Shown in pieces: positions 1 through 5,963 of a stretch of DNA of 11,435 nt; position 1 is the first letter of the stretch; each line of letters starts with the position of its first letter. The notes beneath the pieces were generated by a model that saw only the letters and a list, made by a program, of their open reading frames with translations, searched no databases and was not told where the DNA came from. This DNA is from Dehalococcoidia bacterium (GTDB lineage: Bacteria; Chloroflexota; Dehalococcoidia; Dehalococcoidales; E44-bin46): positions 1 through 11,435 of the forward strand of contig SOKA01000012.1 in the NCBI GenBank assembly GCA_004376105.1, read 5' to 3'. A program made the position numbers and the translations under genes.

Positions 1-51
<51 letters not shown>

Positions 52-60
52 AGCAGGCAG

Positions 61-90
61 AATATAACATAACTCAAATTTGGCTGTCAA
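61..90 (-). promoter_or_regulatory. Candidate sigma70-type promoter of the tRNA gene
   Basis: On the minus strand a perfect -35 box TTGACA (85-90) is followed by an 18-nt spacer and TATATT (61-66) as -10 box. The predicted start is only a few bases before the mature tRNA 5' end at 51, as expected for a tRNA with a very short leader. The tRNA is therefore probably transcribed independently of the tup operon upstream. Confidence 0.65.
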
Positions 91-134
91 TTTTCCCTTT
101 GGCCCCTCGGTGCTAGAAAGGCAACTTCCTTGGT

Positions 135-1220
135 TCAATCACCTTCCCTTCTTATTGTGTGAACTCCAGTGGCTTTAAAGGTGGCATAAATGCTTCTTCC
201 GCTTTCCAGTTTTAACTCCTCTGCCGATTTTTTCGTGACCAAGGCAACTAATTGAAAGCCACAGTTTATTATAACCCGGGTGAGTGAACCAACTGATACT
301 ACCCTAGTTATTTGCCCAATAAATGAATTTCTAGCACTACTTGCCGATTTTGATAAAGCTAATGTTATATTTTCCGGTCTGATACAGACGCTTACCTTTT
401 CTCCAACAGGATAATTGGAAACCGCCTCTATAACATTGCCACCAACATCTATAGTAGCTACTCCTTCCTCACTGGCTATAATTACCCCATCAATAATATT
501 CTCAACACCTACGAACTCAGCTACCTCCCTATTTCTGGGAAAATTGAATATCTCACTTGATTCCCCTGTTTGGAGGATTTCACCATTTAATAGCACGCCT
601 ATCCTATCAGCCAGTCGCTGACCCTGGGACAGGTCGTGGGTAGCCATTATTATTGTGGTGTCATATTGGTGAATAATGTGTGATATTAGCTCCTCAATTC
701 TTGATGTAGAAATTGGGTCGAGGTTTGCCGTGGGTTCATCCAGTAGCAATACTTCCGGTTCAATGGCTAAGGCTCTGGCTATTGCCACCCTTTGTGCTTC
801 ACCGCCGGATAATGTTCTGGCGTTTCTATTCCTATCGACTGAGAGATTGACCATCTCCAGAATATTGCTGACCTTTTCCCGAATGCTATTTTTCCCTGCC
901 TGTCTCCATTTCAAGCCACAGGCAATGTTATCATAGACACTGGTATTAAATACTACTGGTTTTTGGAGCACAAATGCCATTCTTCTACGTGCCTCTAATC
1001 TAATCCTTCTGGATTCAGTGACATCAATACCATCAAAATATATTCTTCCTGAGGTGGGCATATCAAGCAGGTCTATTAGGCGTAAAAGCGTAGTCTTGCC
1101 AGCACCAGTAGGGCCAATCAGGGCAAGGACTTCACCCTTATCAATACTGATATTGATATTTTTCAATATCTCCCGCTCACCATACTTTTGGTGCAGACCT
1201 ACAACTTCTATTAAGGGCAT
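135..1220 (-). CDS. tupC: Tungstate/molybdate ABC transporter, ATP-binding protein TupC
   Basis: This is the ATPase of an oxyanion importer, acting as a dimer on the cytoplasmic face of the TupB permease. Visible motifs are Walker A GPTGAGKT (residues 36-43), Q-loop Gln86, ABC signature LSGGE (137-141), Walker B VLLLDEP (157-163) with catalytic Glu162, and the switch His195. After about residue 230 comes a C-terminal extension to residue 361 that fits the TOBE/MOP-type regulatory domain of molybdate, tungstate and sulfate ATPases. The length (361 aa) suits ATPase plus TOBE. The ATG lies 2 nt after the tupB stop and its SD (AGAGG) lies inside the end of tupB, so translation is probably coupled. 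Assignment to tungstate rather than molybdate rests mainly on the neighbouring TupA-like binding protein. The ATPase alone would not decide it. Confidence 0.9.
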   Translation of the reverse strand: MPLIEVVGLHQKYGEREILKNINISIDKGEVLALIGPTGAGKTTLLRLIDLLDMPTSGRIYFDGIDVTESRRIRLEARRRMAFVLQKPVVFNTSVYDNIACGLKWRQAGKNSIREKVSNILEMVNLSVDRNRNARTLSGGEAQRVAIARALAIEPEVLLLDEPTANLDPISTSRIEELISHIIHQYDTTIIMATHDLSQGQRLADRIGVLLNGEILQTGESSEIFNFPRNREVAEFVGVENIIDGVIIASEEGVATIDVGGNVIEAVSNYPVGEKVSVCIRPENITLALSKSASSARNSFIGQITRVVSVGSLTRVIINCGFQLVALVTKKSAEELKLESGRSIYATFKATGVHTIRREGD

Positions 1221-1222
1221 TA

Positions 1223-1909
1223 TTACCTCTGCTGTATTCTATTTAAGGCTATATTGATTATGAGTGTCAGGGATATGAGGATTACGCCCAGAGCTATTGC
1301 CAGCTCTAGCTCACCCCTAGATGTTTCCAGTGATATGGCAGTGGTTATGACCCTGGTAAATCCCCTGATATTGCCACCGACCATAAGGGCTAATCCCACC
1401 TCTGAGATGGCTCTGCCAAACCCCATTACGATAGCGGCTACTACAGCATATCTTGCCTCCCTCAAGACGACAATCATGGTCTGAAAGTTGTTGGCGCCAA
1501 GCGAGATAGCGGTATCCAGAATCGCTTTATCTACGCCGCTAAATGCTGAAATGGTTAAACCGAGCAGTATTGGTGTGATTAGTATCATTTGCCCTATTAC
1601 CATGACGGTCGGAGTGAACATTATGCCAATGCCACCCATGGGTCCAGCCTGGGAAAATAACACAAAAACAAAAAGACCAACACTGACAGTGGGAATACTA
1701 AAGAATGCCTGGATTATGTTTACCAAAACCCTTTTACCACGGAAACGGTGAAAGTGGATGAGGCTTCCAAGCGGTATACAAATAAGAGCGGCGAGGACAG
1801 TAGAGGTCACCGAAATCCCTAGTGACCTCCCGGCTATCTCCATAACCTCTGGGTCAAGTGAAACTATTAGCTCTATAGCCTTAATAAAGCCTTGCCATAT
1901 TTCAGTCAA
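1223..1909 (-). CDS. tupB: Tungstate/molybdate ABC transporter, permease TupB
   Basis: Integral membrane subunit of 228 residues, the usual size for TupB-type permeases. About five hydrophobic segments are visible, near residues 33-53, 62-85, 96-123, 153-178 and 202-222. The cytoplasmic EAA loop that contacts the ATPase is at about 132-152 (DTAISLGAN followed by REA). The start is a TTG codon at 1909. It is supported by a full-length SD, GGAGGTGA, six bases upstream, and by an in-frame stop (TGA) three codons upstream that leaves no ATG or GTG alternative. The next in-frame ATG is residue 22 and would cut off the conserved N-terminus. It lies between tupA (62 nt upstream) and tupC (2 nt downstream) in one operon. 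Confidence 0.9.
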   Translation of the reverse strand: MTEIWQGFIKAIELIVSLDPEVMEIAGRSLGISVTSTVLAALICIPLGSLIHFHRFRGKRVLVNIIQAFFSIPTVSVGLFVFVLFSQAGPMGGIGIMFTPTVMVIGQMILITPILLGLTISAFSGVDKAILDTAISLGANNFQTMIVVLREARYAVVAAIVMGFGRAISEVGLALMVGGNIRGFTRVITTAISLETSRGELELAIALGVILISLTLIINIALNRIQQR

Positions 1910-1933
1910 TCGATTTCACCTCCGTCTGAGGTG
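1907..1933 (-). promoter_or_regulatory. tupB ribosome-binding site held in a hairpin before a TTG start
   Basis: In the minus-strand RNA, CACCTC (1928-1933) and GAGGTG (1917-1922) form a perfect 6-bp stem around a 5-nt loop. The 3' arm is most of the tupB Shine-Dalgarno sequence GGAGGTGA (1916-1923). The SD is six bases from the TTG start. A strong SD hidden in a stem plus a weak start codon suggests that tupB translation is held below that of tupA, or depends on ribosomes arriving from tupA. The pairing is visible; the regulatory effect is inferred. Confidence 0.55.
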
Positions 1934-1971
1934 TTGGTGGCTTAGCTGGCTCGGCTAAATATGTTACGCTA

Positions 1972-2847
1972 CTATTTGGGTTCTGCCCCAGCACAAGGGG
2001 TAAATAACTGTATCCCATATTCCTTCACACTGTAATTGCCAATGAGCTTTTGTATTTCAGGCGAGGTAAGAAAATCTATCAGGTTACTTGCCATCTGTAA
2101 GTTGGTTTTAGGATTCTTTTCCGGATTTATGGCAATGATGGAGTAAACATTGAGCAGTATGTCACCCTTGTCCACCATGGGCACTAAATTCAGCTTACCC
2201 TTGTAGGATAAGAAAGTGCCCATGTCACTCAGAGTATAGGCTGATTTCTCACTTGCCATTAGAAGTGTAGGTCCCATCCCCATTCCAGTCTCTATATACC
2301 ATGAGCCAGATTGCTGAACCACTTCATAGTCATAGCCGATGCTTTTCCAGATAGCTTTCTCCTTTTGGTGGGTTCCTGAATCGTCTCCCCGGGAAACAAA
2401 GCTTCCGCTCCCAGTCTCAATTAGCTTTTTGAAAGCCTCCTCTGGGCTCAGTCCTTTGATGCCTGCCGGGTCAGCTACTGGACCCACGATGAGGAAATAG
2501 TTATAAGCAAAGGGAACTCGCTGTAAACCGTAACCCCCAGCTATGAACTCTTCCTCCTTAGCTTTACAATGAATGGTAATGACATCCACATCTCCCCTCC
2601 TCCCATATTCCAGTGCTTTCCCAGTTCCGGCATAAATGATGTCCAGCTCAACATTATATTGCTCCTCAAACATAGGTTCCAGGTATTCCCAGAGGCCAGT
2701 GTCATAGAGGCTGGTTGTTGTTGCCACCCTTAACCTCTCCCGTGGTGGCAGTGGTGCCGCTGTTGAGGTTCCACACCCCAACATTCCTACAATTAGGCTA
2801 ATAAGCATTATCACTGCTATTAAAGAGCTAATTACTTTATTTTGCAT
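1972..2847 (-). CDS. tupA: Tungstate-binding lipoprotein TupA
   Basis: Extracytoplasmic solute-binding protein of a tungstate (possibly molybdate) importer. The N-terminus has Lys4, a hydrophobic stretch (5-24) and the lipobox-like MLGC, so Cys25 is the likely lipidated residue. Family features are TTTS (43-46), GTGKAL (74-79), RGDVDV (84-89), SRGDDSGTH (152-160), which is typical of TupA oxyanion binding, and YTLSDMGTF (204-212). The length of 291 aa is a little above the usual 270 or so because of the lipoprotein leader. The segment after HCKAKEEEF reads AYNYFLIVGP, where I recall the family more often having MYNDFVIVGP. The ATG is preceded at 8 nt by GAGGAG (2856-2861). It is the first gene after a Moco-type riboswitch and terminator, which supports a Mo/W role. 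Confidence 0.9.
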   Translation of the reverse strand: MQNKVISSLIAVIMLISLIVGMLGCGTSTAAPLPPRERLRVATTTSLYDTGLWEYLEPMFEEQYNVELDIIYAGTGKALEYGRRGDVDVITIHCKAKEEEFIAGGYGLQRVPFAYNYFLIVGPVADPAGIKGLSPEEAFKKLIETGSGSFVSRGDDSGTHQKEKAIWKSIGYDYEVVQQSGSWYIETGMGMGPTLLMASEKSAYTLSDMGTFLSYKGKLNLVPMVDKGDILLNVYSIIAINPEKNPKTNLQMASNLIDFLTSPEIQKLIGNYSVKEYGIQLFTPCAGAEPK

Positions 2848-2897
2848 ACTTGATACTCCTCGGTGAAGTCAGGCACTCCTACCGTATGAAGCATAAG

Positions 2898-2925
2898 AAA
2901 AGCACCTCCGAAAGGAGGTGCTTTT
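2898..2925 (-). terminator. Intrinsic terminator in the tupA leader
   Basis: A perfect 12-bp inverted repeat (AAAAGCACCTCC / GGAGGTGCTTTT) encloses a 4-nt loop. On the minus strand the loop is TTTC and the stem ends in TTTTCTT, giving a U-rich exit. It lies between the riboswitch aptamer and tupA, where it would act as the expression platform. The repeat is nearly symmetrical, so it could also stop rightward transcription. The stem is directly visible; its role in attenuation is inferred from position. Confidence 0.85.
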
Positions 2926-2945
2926 AATACAGGTCTATGGTTAAG

Positions 2946-3039
2946 CTCTCCTTTCCAAACACGGGAGGCACCACCGTTTCCGGCAATACCCTATCGGCCA
3001 ATCTCCATAGGATACCTTTAGGAGAATAGGCTCGGAGAG
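2946..3039 (-). promoter_or_regulatory. Moco (molybdenum cofactor) riboswitch aptamer
   Basis: Read on the minus strand, this leader carries the hallmarks I recall for the Moco RNA motif: CTCTCCGAGCC at the 5' side, TTGGCCGATAGGGTATTGCC in the centre, then GGAAAC and GTGCCTCCCG. The fold is consistent. P1 is CTCTCC (3034-3039) with GGAGAG (2946-2951). P2 is CCTAT (3026-3030) with ATAGG (2990-2994). A P3-like hairpin is TCTCC/GGAGA (3021-3025, 3002-3006) with inner AGG/CCT. P4 is GGTAT with GTGCC, and P5 is CCG/CGG closed by a GAAA loop. It precedes a terminator and tupA, so it probably represses uptake when cofactor is plentiful. The P3-like arm suggests the Moco form and not the shorter variants linked to tungsten cofactor; that distinction is from memory. 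Confidence 0.88.
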
Positions 3040-3063
3040 AAATATTTAATTTATAAACTGAGC

Positions 3064-3097
3064 TGTGATAATATCACACCTCTAATATAGCTGTCAA
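3064..3097 (-). promoter_or_regulatory. tup operon promoter with overlapping palindromic operator
   Basis: On the minus strand TTGACA (3092-3097, perfect -35) is separated by 18 nt from TATTAT (3068-3073, -10). Transcription would start near 3061, giving a leader of about 215 nt that contains the riboswitch and terminator. The -10 box is inside the perfect palindrome TGTGATA-A-TATCACA (3064-3078, plus-strand reading), with 7-bp arms around one base. It is shaped like a binding site for a dimeric repressor. It recalls CRP/FNR-type TGTGA/TCACA half-sites but with a 5-base, not 6-base, spacing. The regulator is unknown. Confidence 0.65.
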
Positions 3098-3129
3098 ACT
3101 TTCTCGATAAATGAGCCTTTTATTTTACC

Positions 3130-3158
3130 TTGACAGTAACAAAGCCCCTTGTTAGAAT
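3130..3158 (+). promoter_or_regulatory. Candidate promoter for the hbd-thiolase genes
   Basis: TTGACA (3130-3135) is followed by a 17-nt spacer and TAGAAT (3153-3158), one mismatch from the -10 consensus. It points rightwards, towards the crotonase remnant and the intact hbd and thiolase genes, and is divergent from the tup promoter, whose -35 box is 32 nt away. It is the best promoter-like match upstream of hbd. It is a sequence match only. Confidence 0.5.
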
Positions 3159-3189
3159 TCGCCATGGTGTTTCCCATTTGAGTTCAGCT

Positions 3190-3464
3190 ATGGCAAAGCT
3201 AGTGCAGGAAGCATATCGCATAGACTTGGTAAATAAGTTGTCCTACCAGAACAACTTACGCCTACAGCTAAGGAGTGGGCTGAGGTTATCTGCCAGCGAG
3301 CCCCTCTGGCAGTGAAAGCAGCTAAAGAGGCTATGATTAGGGGTTGCAGCATGGCTCAGGAAGAGGGCTTACGACTAGAGAACTACTGTTTGGGCACAGA
3401 GGACTTTACTGAGGGAATTACAGCTTTCCTAGAAAAGAGAAAGCCTGTCTTTAAAGCAAAATAG
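3190..3464 (+). pseudogene. Decayed C-terminal fragment of an enoyl-CoA hydratase (crotonase)
   Basis: Two reading frames together spell the C-terminal third of a crotonase-family protein. From 3190 the first frame gives QEAYRIDLVNK, matching the usual 'AQEAYRIGLVNK' stretch. At about 3237-3243 the homology jumps to another frame, giving LPEQLTPTAKEWAEVICQRA, then APLAVKAAKEAM, and near the end TEDFTEGITAFLEKRKPVF and a TAG stop at 3462-3464. The N-terminal two-thirds, including the oxyanion hole and catalytic glutamates, are absent, and the upstream DNA is non-coding leader. The LE-to-TED stretch also looks a few residues short. An intact copy would hydrate crotonyl-CoA to 3-hydroxybutyryl-CoA, the substrate of the next gene, so this is probably the remnant of the operon's hydratase gene. 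The left limit of the remnant is uncertain. Confidence 0.85.
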
Positions 3465-3491
3465 CCTACATTAATACAAAAAAGGAATACT

Positions 3492-4343
3492 ATGGAGATT
3501 AAAAAAGTTGGTGTAGTTGGTTGTGGAACAATGGGTAGTGGCATTACTCAGGTGTGTGCTCAGTCAGGCTACCAGGTGGTAGTCTCAGAAATAAATGATG
3601 AACTTTTGAATAAGGGGTTGGCAGCGATTAACTCGGTGCTGACTAAGAGCGTGGACAAGGGTAAAATATCTCAGCAGGATAAGGACACCACACTTGACCG
3701 CATCAAAGGCACCACCAATACCAAAGACTTCTACGACTGCGACCTGATAATAGAAGCTGCTATTGAGAATATGGAGTTGAAGAAGAAGATATTTGCCGAG
3801 CTGGATAAAATCTGCCCTAAACATGCCATCCTGGCTACTAATACCTCTTGCCTATCTATTATTGATATGGCTATGGCAACCAGTAGGCCAGATAAGGTGC
3901 TAGGACTGCACTTCATGAATCCGGCACCGATTATGAAATTACTGGAAATTGTCAAGACCATTGCTACCAGTGACGAGACCCTTGAGGTTAGCCAGCGTTT
4001 CGGAAAATCCCTGGGAAAGACTATTGTCATCGGCCAAGATACCCCAGGGTTTATTGTAAATCGCCTGATGATGCCTTTTTTACTCAATGCTATCCGTATG
4101 CTGGATGCCGGCGTTGCCACCAGAGAGGACATTGATACCGCCATAAATCTGGGCTTAAATCACCCTATAGGACCGCTAGCCCTAGCCGACCTTATTGGCA
4201 TTGATGTCGTATTATTCGTAGCTAATGCCATATACGAAGAACTCAAAGACCCACAATATGCTCCACCTGTTCTACTGAATAAGATGGTTACCGCCGGCTG
4301 GCTGGGACGTAAGACGGGAAAGGGATTCTACGAATATAAATAA
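3492..4343 (+). CDS. hbd: 3-hydroxybutyryl-CoA dehydrogenase
   Basis: Cytoplasmic NAD(P)-dependent enzyme interconverting 3-hydroxyacyl-CoA (typically hydroxybutyryl-CoA) and acetoacetyl-CoA. The 283-aa length is normal for the single-domain-pair HBD family. The Rossmann motif is GCGTMGSGI (10-18), with an acidic residue (Glu33) at the end of strand 2 that favours NAD(H). Catalytic residues line up with 3-hydroxyacyl-CoA dehydrogenases at a constant offset of 18 from the human enzyme as I recall its numbering: Ser119 in TNTSC, His140 in GLHFMNPAP, Glu152 and Asn190 in GFIVNR. The C-terminal helical domain ends in the usual LGRKTGKGFYEY. TNTSC replaces the common TNTSS, which should be tolerated. 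The ATG has an AAGGA SD five bases upstream. It lies between the crotonase remnant (27 nt) and the thiolase gene (89 nt). Confidence 0.94.
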   Translation: MEIKKVGVVGCGTMGSGITQVCAQSGYQVVVSEINDELLNKGLAAINSVLTKSVDKGKISQQDKDTTLDRIKGTTNTKDFYDCDLIIEAAIENMELKKKIFAELDKICPKHAILATNTSCLSIIDMAMATSRPDKVLGLHFMNPAPIMKLLEIVKTIATSDETLEVSQRFGKSLGKTIVIGQDTPGFIVNRLMMPFLLNAIRMLDAGVATREDIDTAINLGLNHPIGPLALADLIGIDVVLFVANAIYEELKDPQYAPPVLLNKMVTAGWLGRKTGKGFYEYK

Positions 4344-4432
4344 AATCATTATTTACTACTCCACAACCGCGCTTAAGCATTCAGCTTAAATAGGAAAATA
4401 AGTAGCTAACACTAAAAAAGAAAGGGGATTTT

Positions 4433-5713
4433 ATGACAGAGGTTGTTATTGTTAGTGGTGTAAGAACGGCTATAGGTAATTATGGCGGAGCCCTGCGAGA
4501 TACCCCAGCAGTAAAATTGGGTAGCATTGTCATAAAGGAAGCACTAAAGAGGGTTGGCCTACGACCCAAGAGAGACGCTGAAGTATTGAGCTACGCACCT
4601 GAGATGTTTAAAGATGCCGGTTTGATTGAGCTGGAGAAGAGATATTACGACTGGGATGATTCTCTAAAAGAGGTAAGGATAGATGAGGTTATAATGGGGA
4701 ATGTTATCCAAGCGGGTCAAGGTCAAAATACTGCTCGCCAGGCGGCAATCTATGCCGGTATTCCCAAAGAGGTAACTGCCTATACTGTAAACAAGGTTTG
4801 TGCTTCGGGGATGAAATCTGTAGCTCTGGCTGCTCAATCGATACAGATTGGTGATGCTGAAGTGATTATCGCTGGTGGCATAGAAAACATGAGTGCCGTT
4901 CCCTACTATGTACCTAAAGCCAGATGGGGAGCCAAAATGTTCAATGCTGAGATGGTTGATGGTATGGTCTACGATGGATTGTGGGAAATATTCTATGATT
5001 ATCATATGGGTGTAACATCTGAAAATATAGCCGAAAAGTATGGCATAACCAGAAAGGAGCAGGACGAACTTGCCCTGATGAGTCATCAAAGAGCCCTGGC
5101 AGCGACAAAGGACGGCACATTTAAACAAGAGATAGTTCCCGTTGAAATCAGGCAGAAGGGAGAAGTTAAACTATTTGATACTGATGAACACCCGAGGGAA
5201 ACTTCTATGGAGGCCTTAGCCGAACTGCCCCCGGTATTTAAACAGGATGGAGGGGTAACTGCCGGTAATGCCTCAGGAATAACCGATGCTGCCGCTGGCC
5301 TAGTGATAATGTCGGCAGAAAAGGCAAAGGAGCTTGGTCTAAAGCCAATGGCTACTATCAGGTCTTATGCCTCTGGTGGTGTTGACCCAGCCTACATGGG
5401 GTTGGGACCTATTCCAGCAACAAAGAAAGCACTCAAGCTGGCTGGGCTCGGCCTAAAGGATATTGACCTGGTTGAATTAAATGAAGCCTTTGCCTCTCAA
5501 ACGATTGGTGTGATTAGAGAATTAGGTCTAGATTTGGAAAAAACAAATCCACACGGTAGTGGAATTTCATTAGGACATCCCATAGGCTGTACCGGGGCTA
5601 GACTTATAGTTACCCTTATCTATGAAATGATGCGTAAAGACTTCCAATTCGGCTTGGCAACACTGTGTATCGGTGGCGGTCAGGGAATGGCGATGATTAT
5701 AGAGAGGAAGTAA
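4433..5713 (+). CDS. Acetyl-CoA acetyltransferase (thiolase) with a 34-residue insertion
   Basis: Thiolase-superfamily enzyme that condenses two acetyl-CoA or cleaves acetoacetyl-CoA (or a longer 3-ketoacyl-CoA). It is cytoplasmic and normally a tetramer. The nucleophile is Cys123 (NKVCASGMKS). Other active-site motifs are NEAFA (350-354), GHPIGCTG with His382, and CIGGGQG with Cys412. Against the well-known Zoogloea thiolase numbering (Cys89, His348, Cys378) all three are shifted by exactly 34. The extra length (426 versus about 392 aa) is therefore one N-terminal insertion, at about residues 45-80, which is charged and aromatic-rich (EKRYYDWDD). The motif before the catalytic His reads GSGISLGHP, where GGAIALGHP is common. 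The SD AAAGGGG lies 5 nt before the ATG. Together with hbd it forms a beta-oxidation or butanoate segment; direction and chain length are not decidable here. Confidence 0.92.
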   Translation: MTEVVIVSGVRTAIGNYGGALRDTPAVKLGSIVIKEALKRVGLRPKRDAEVLSYAPEMFKDAGLIELEKRYYDWDDSLKEVRIDEVIMGNVIQAGQGQNTARQAAIYAGIPKEVTAYTVNKVCASGMKSVALAAQSIQIGDAEVIIAGGIENMSAVPYYVPKARWGAKMFNAEMVDGMVYDGLWEIFYDYHMGVTSENIAEKYGITRKEQDELALMSHQRALAATKDGTFKQEIVPVEIRQKGEVKLFDTDEHPRETSMEALAELPPVFKQDGGVTAGNASGITDAAAGLVIMSAEKAKELGLKPMATIRSYASGGVDPAYMGLGPIPATKKALKLAGLGLKDIDLVELNEAFASQTIGVIRELGLDLEKTNPHGSGISLGHPIGCTGARLIVTLIYEMMRKDFQFGLATLCIGGGQGMAMIIERK

Positions 5714-5732
5714 TACTACCTCCCCCTTTTTT
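5706..5732 (+). terminator. Weak candidate terminator after the thiolase gene
   Basis: GGAAGTA (5706-5712) can pair with TACCTCC (5717-5723) across a 4-base loop with one A-C mismatch. CCC and six T follow (5727-5732). The stem includes the last codons of the thiolase gene and overlaps the stop region of the converging small gene. It is plausible as a rightward terminator but weak. Confidence 0.4.
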
Positions 5733-5889
5733 CATAGTCAGGGCACCAGGTGGCGTTGGGACGTGCTGGGTTATGACATGCCCCACGCCAATCCCATTTA
5801 CAGCTATCACACAGGAAAACTTTCATTCCCAGTGCCTTCTTAATTCTGAGGGTAATCCTGTGTCTCCAGGGAGGCTTTGCAGGCTTCAT
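5716..5889 (-). CDS. Small four-cysteine protein (57 aa), uncharacterised
   Basis: A 57-codon minus-strand gene lies in the gap between the thiolase and corA genes. The N-terminal half is basic (for example RHRITLRIKKAL). The C-terminal half carries Cys27-x2-Cys30-x7-Cys38-x10-Cys49 in the context LCDSCKW, GACHN, RPNATWCPDY. The spacing suits a zinc ribbon-like knuckle or a small iron-sulfur site, and metal binding is an inference. ATG at 5889 is chosen because GAGG sits 6 nt upstream and an in-frame stop (TAA) lies five codons further up. A second ATG (Met22) would leave 36 residues with all four cysteines. A promoter match (TTGCTA, 17 nt, TATACT) precedes it. It converges with the thiolase gene, the two stops lying 2 nt apart. 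I recall no named family; the pattern looks like conserved uncharacterised mini-proteins. Confidence 0.72.
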   Translation of the reverse strand: MKPAKPPWRHRITLRIKKALGMKVFLCDSCKWDWRGACHNPARPNATWCPDYEKRGR

Positions 5890-5928
5890 CCCAAACCTCG
5901 ATTAATTTGAAGCAAAAAATACTTTGTT

Positions 5929-5957
5929 AGTATATCAGGTTAGGTGTTATCTAGCAA
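5929..5957 (-). promoter_or_regulatory. Candidate promoter of the four-cysteine mini-gene
   Basis: On the minus strand TTGCTA (5952-5957, four of six matches to the -35 consensus) is followed by 17 nt and TATACT (5929-5934, five of six to the -10). The predicted start near 5922 would give a leader of about 33 nt before the ATG at 5889. It is divergent from, and only about 7 nt away from, the corA promoter elements, so the two promoters could compete. Confidence 0.5.
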
Positions 5958-5963
5958 GAATTG

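Noticed and set aside
91..134. A terminator for the tup operon after tupC
   Set aside because: Only a weak CCTTT/AAAGG pairing with a long loop is found, and no T-run follows on the minus strand. The stretch mainly holds the tRNA promoter region.
3130..3315. A 61-codon plus-strand frame beginning with TTG as an intact small gene
   Set aside because: Its first codons are promoter-like DNA and its middle matches the 'QEAYRIGLVNK' stretch of crotonases, after which the homology continues in another frame. It is part of the hydratase remnant, not a gene of its own.
4344..4432. A regulatory element between hbd and the thiolase gene
   Set aside because: The 89-nt gap shows only a short GCTTAAGC palindrome and A-rich sequence before the SD. 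No terminator or convincing promoter is seen.
4664..5128. A long minus-strand frame inside the thiolase gene (and similar ones inside coaBC, hbd and corA)
   Set aside because: These are antisense shadows of strongly supported genes. They have implausible protein sequences and no start signals.
5665..5910. An 81-codon plus-strand frame overlapping the thiolase end
   Set aside because: It is the shadow of the thiolase 3' end and of the opposite-strand four-cysteine gene. It has no SD and no recognisable protein character.
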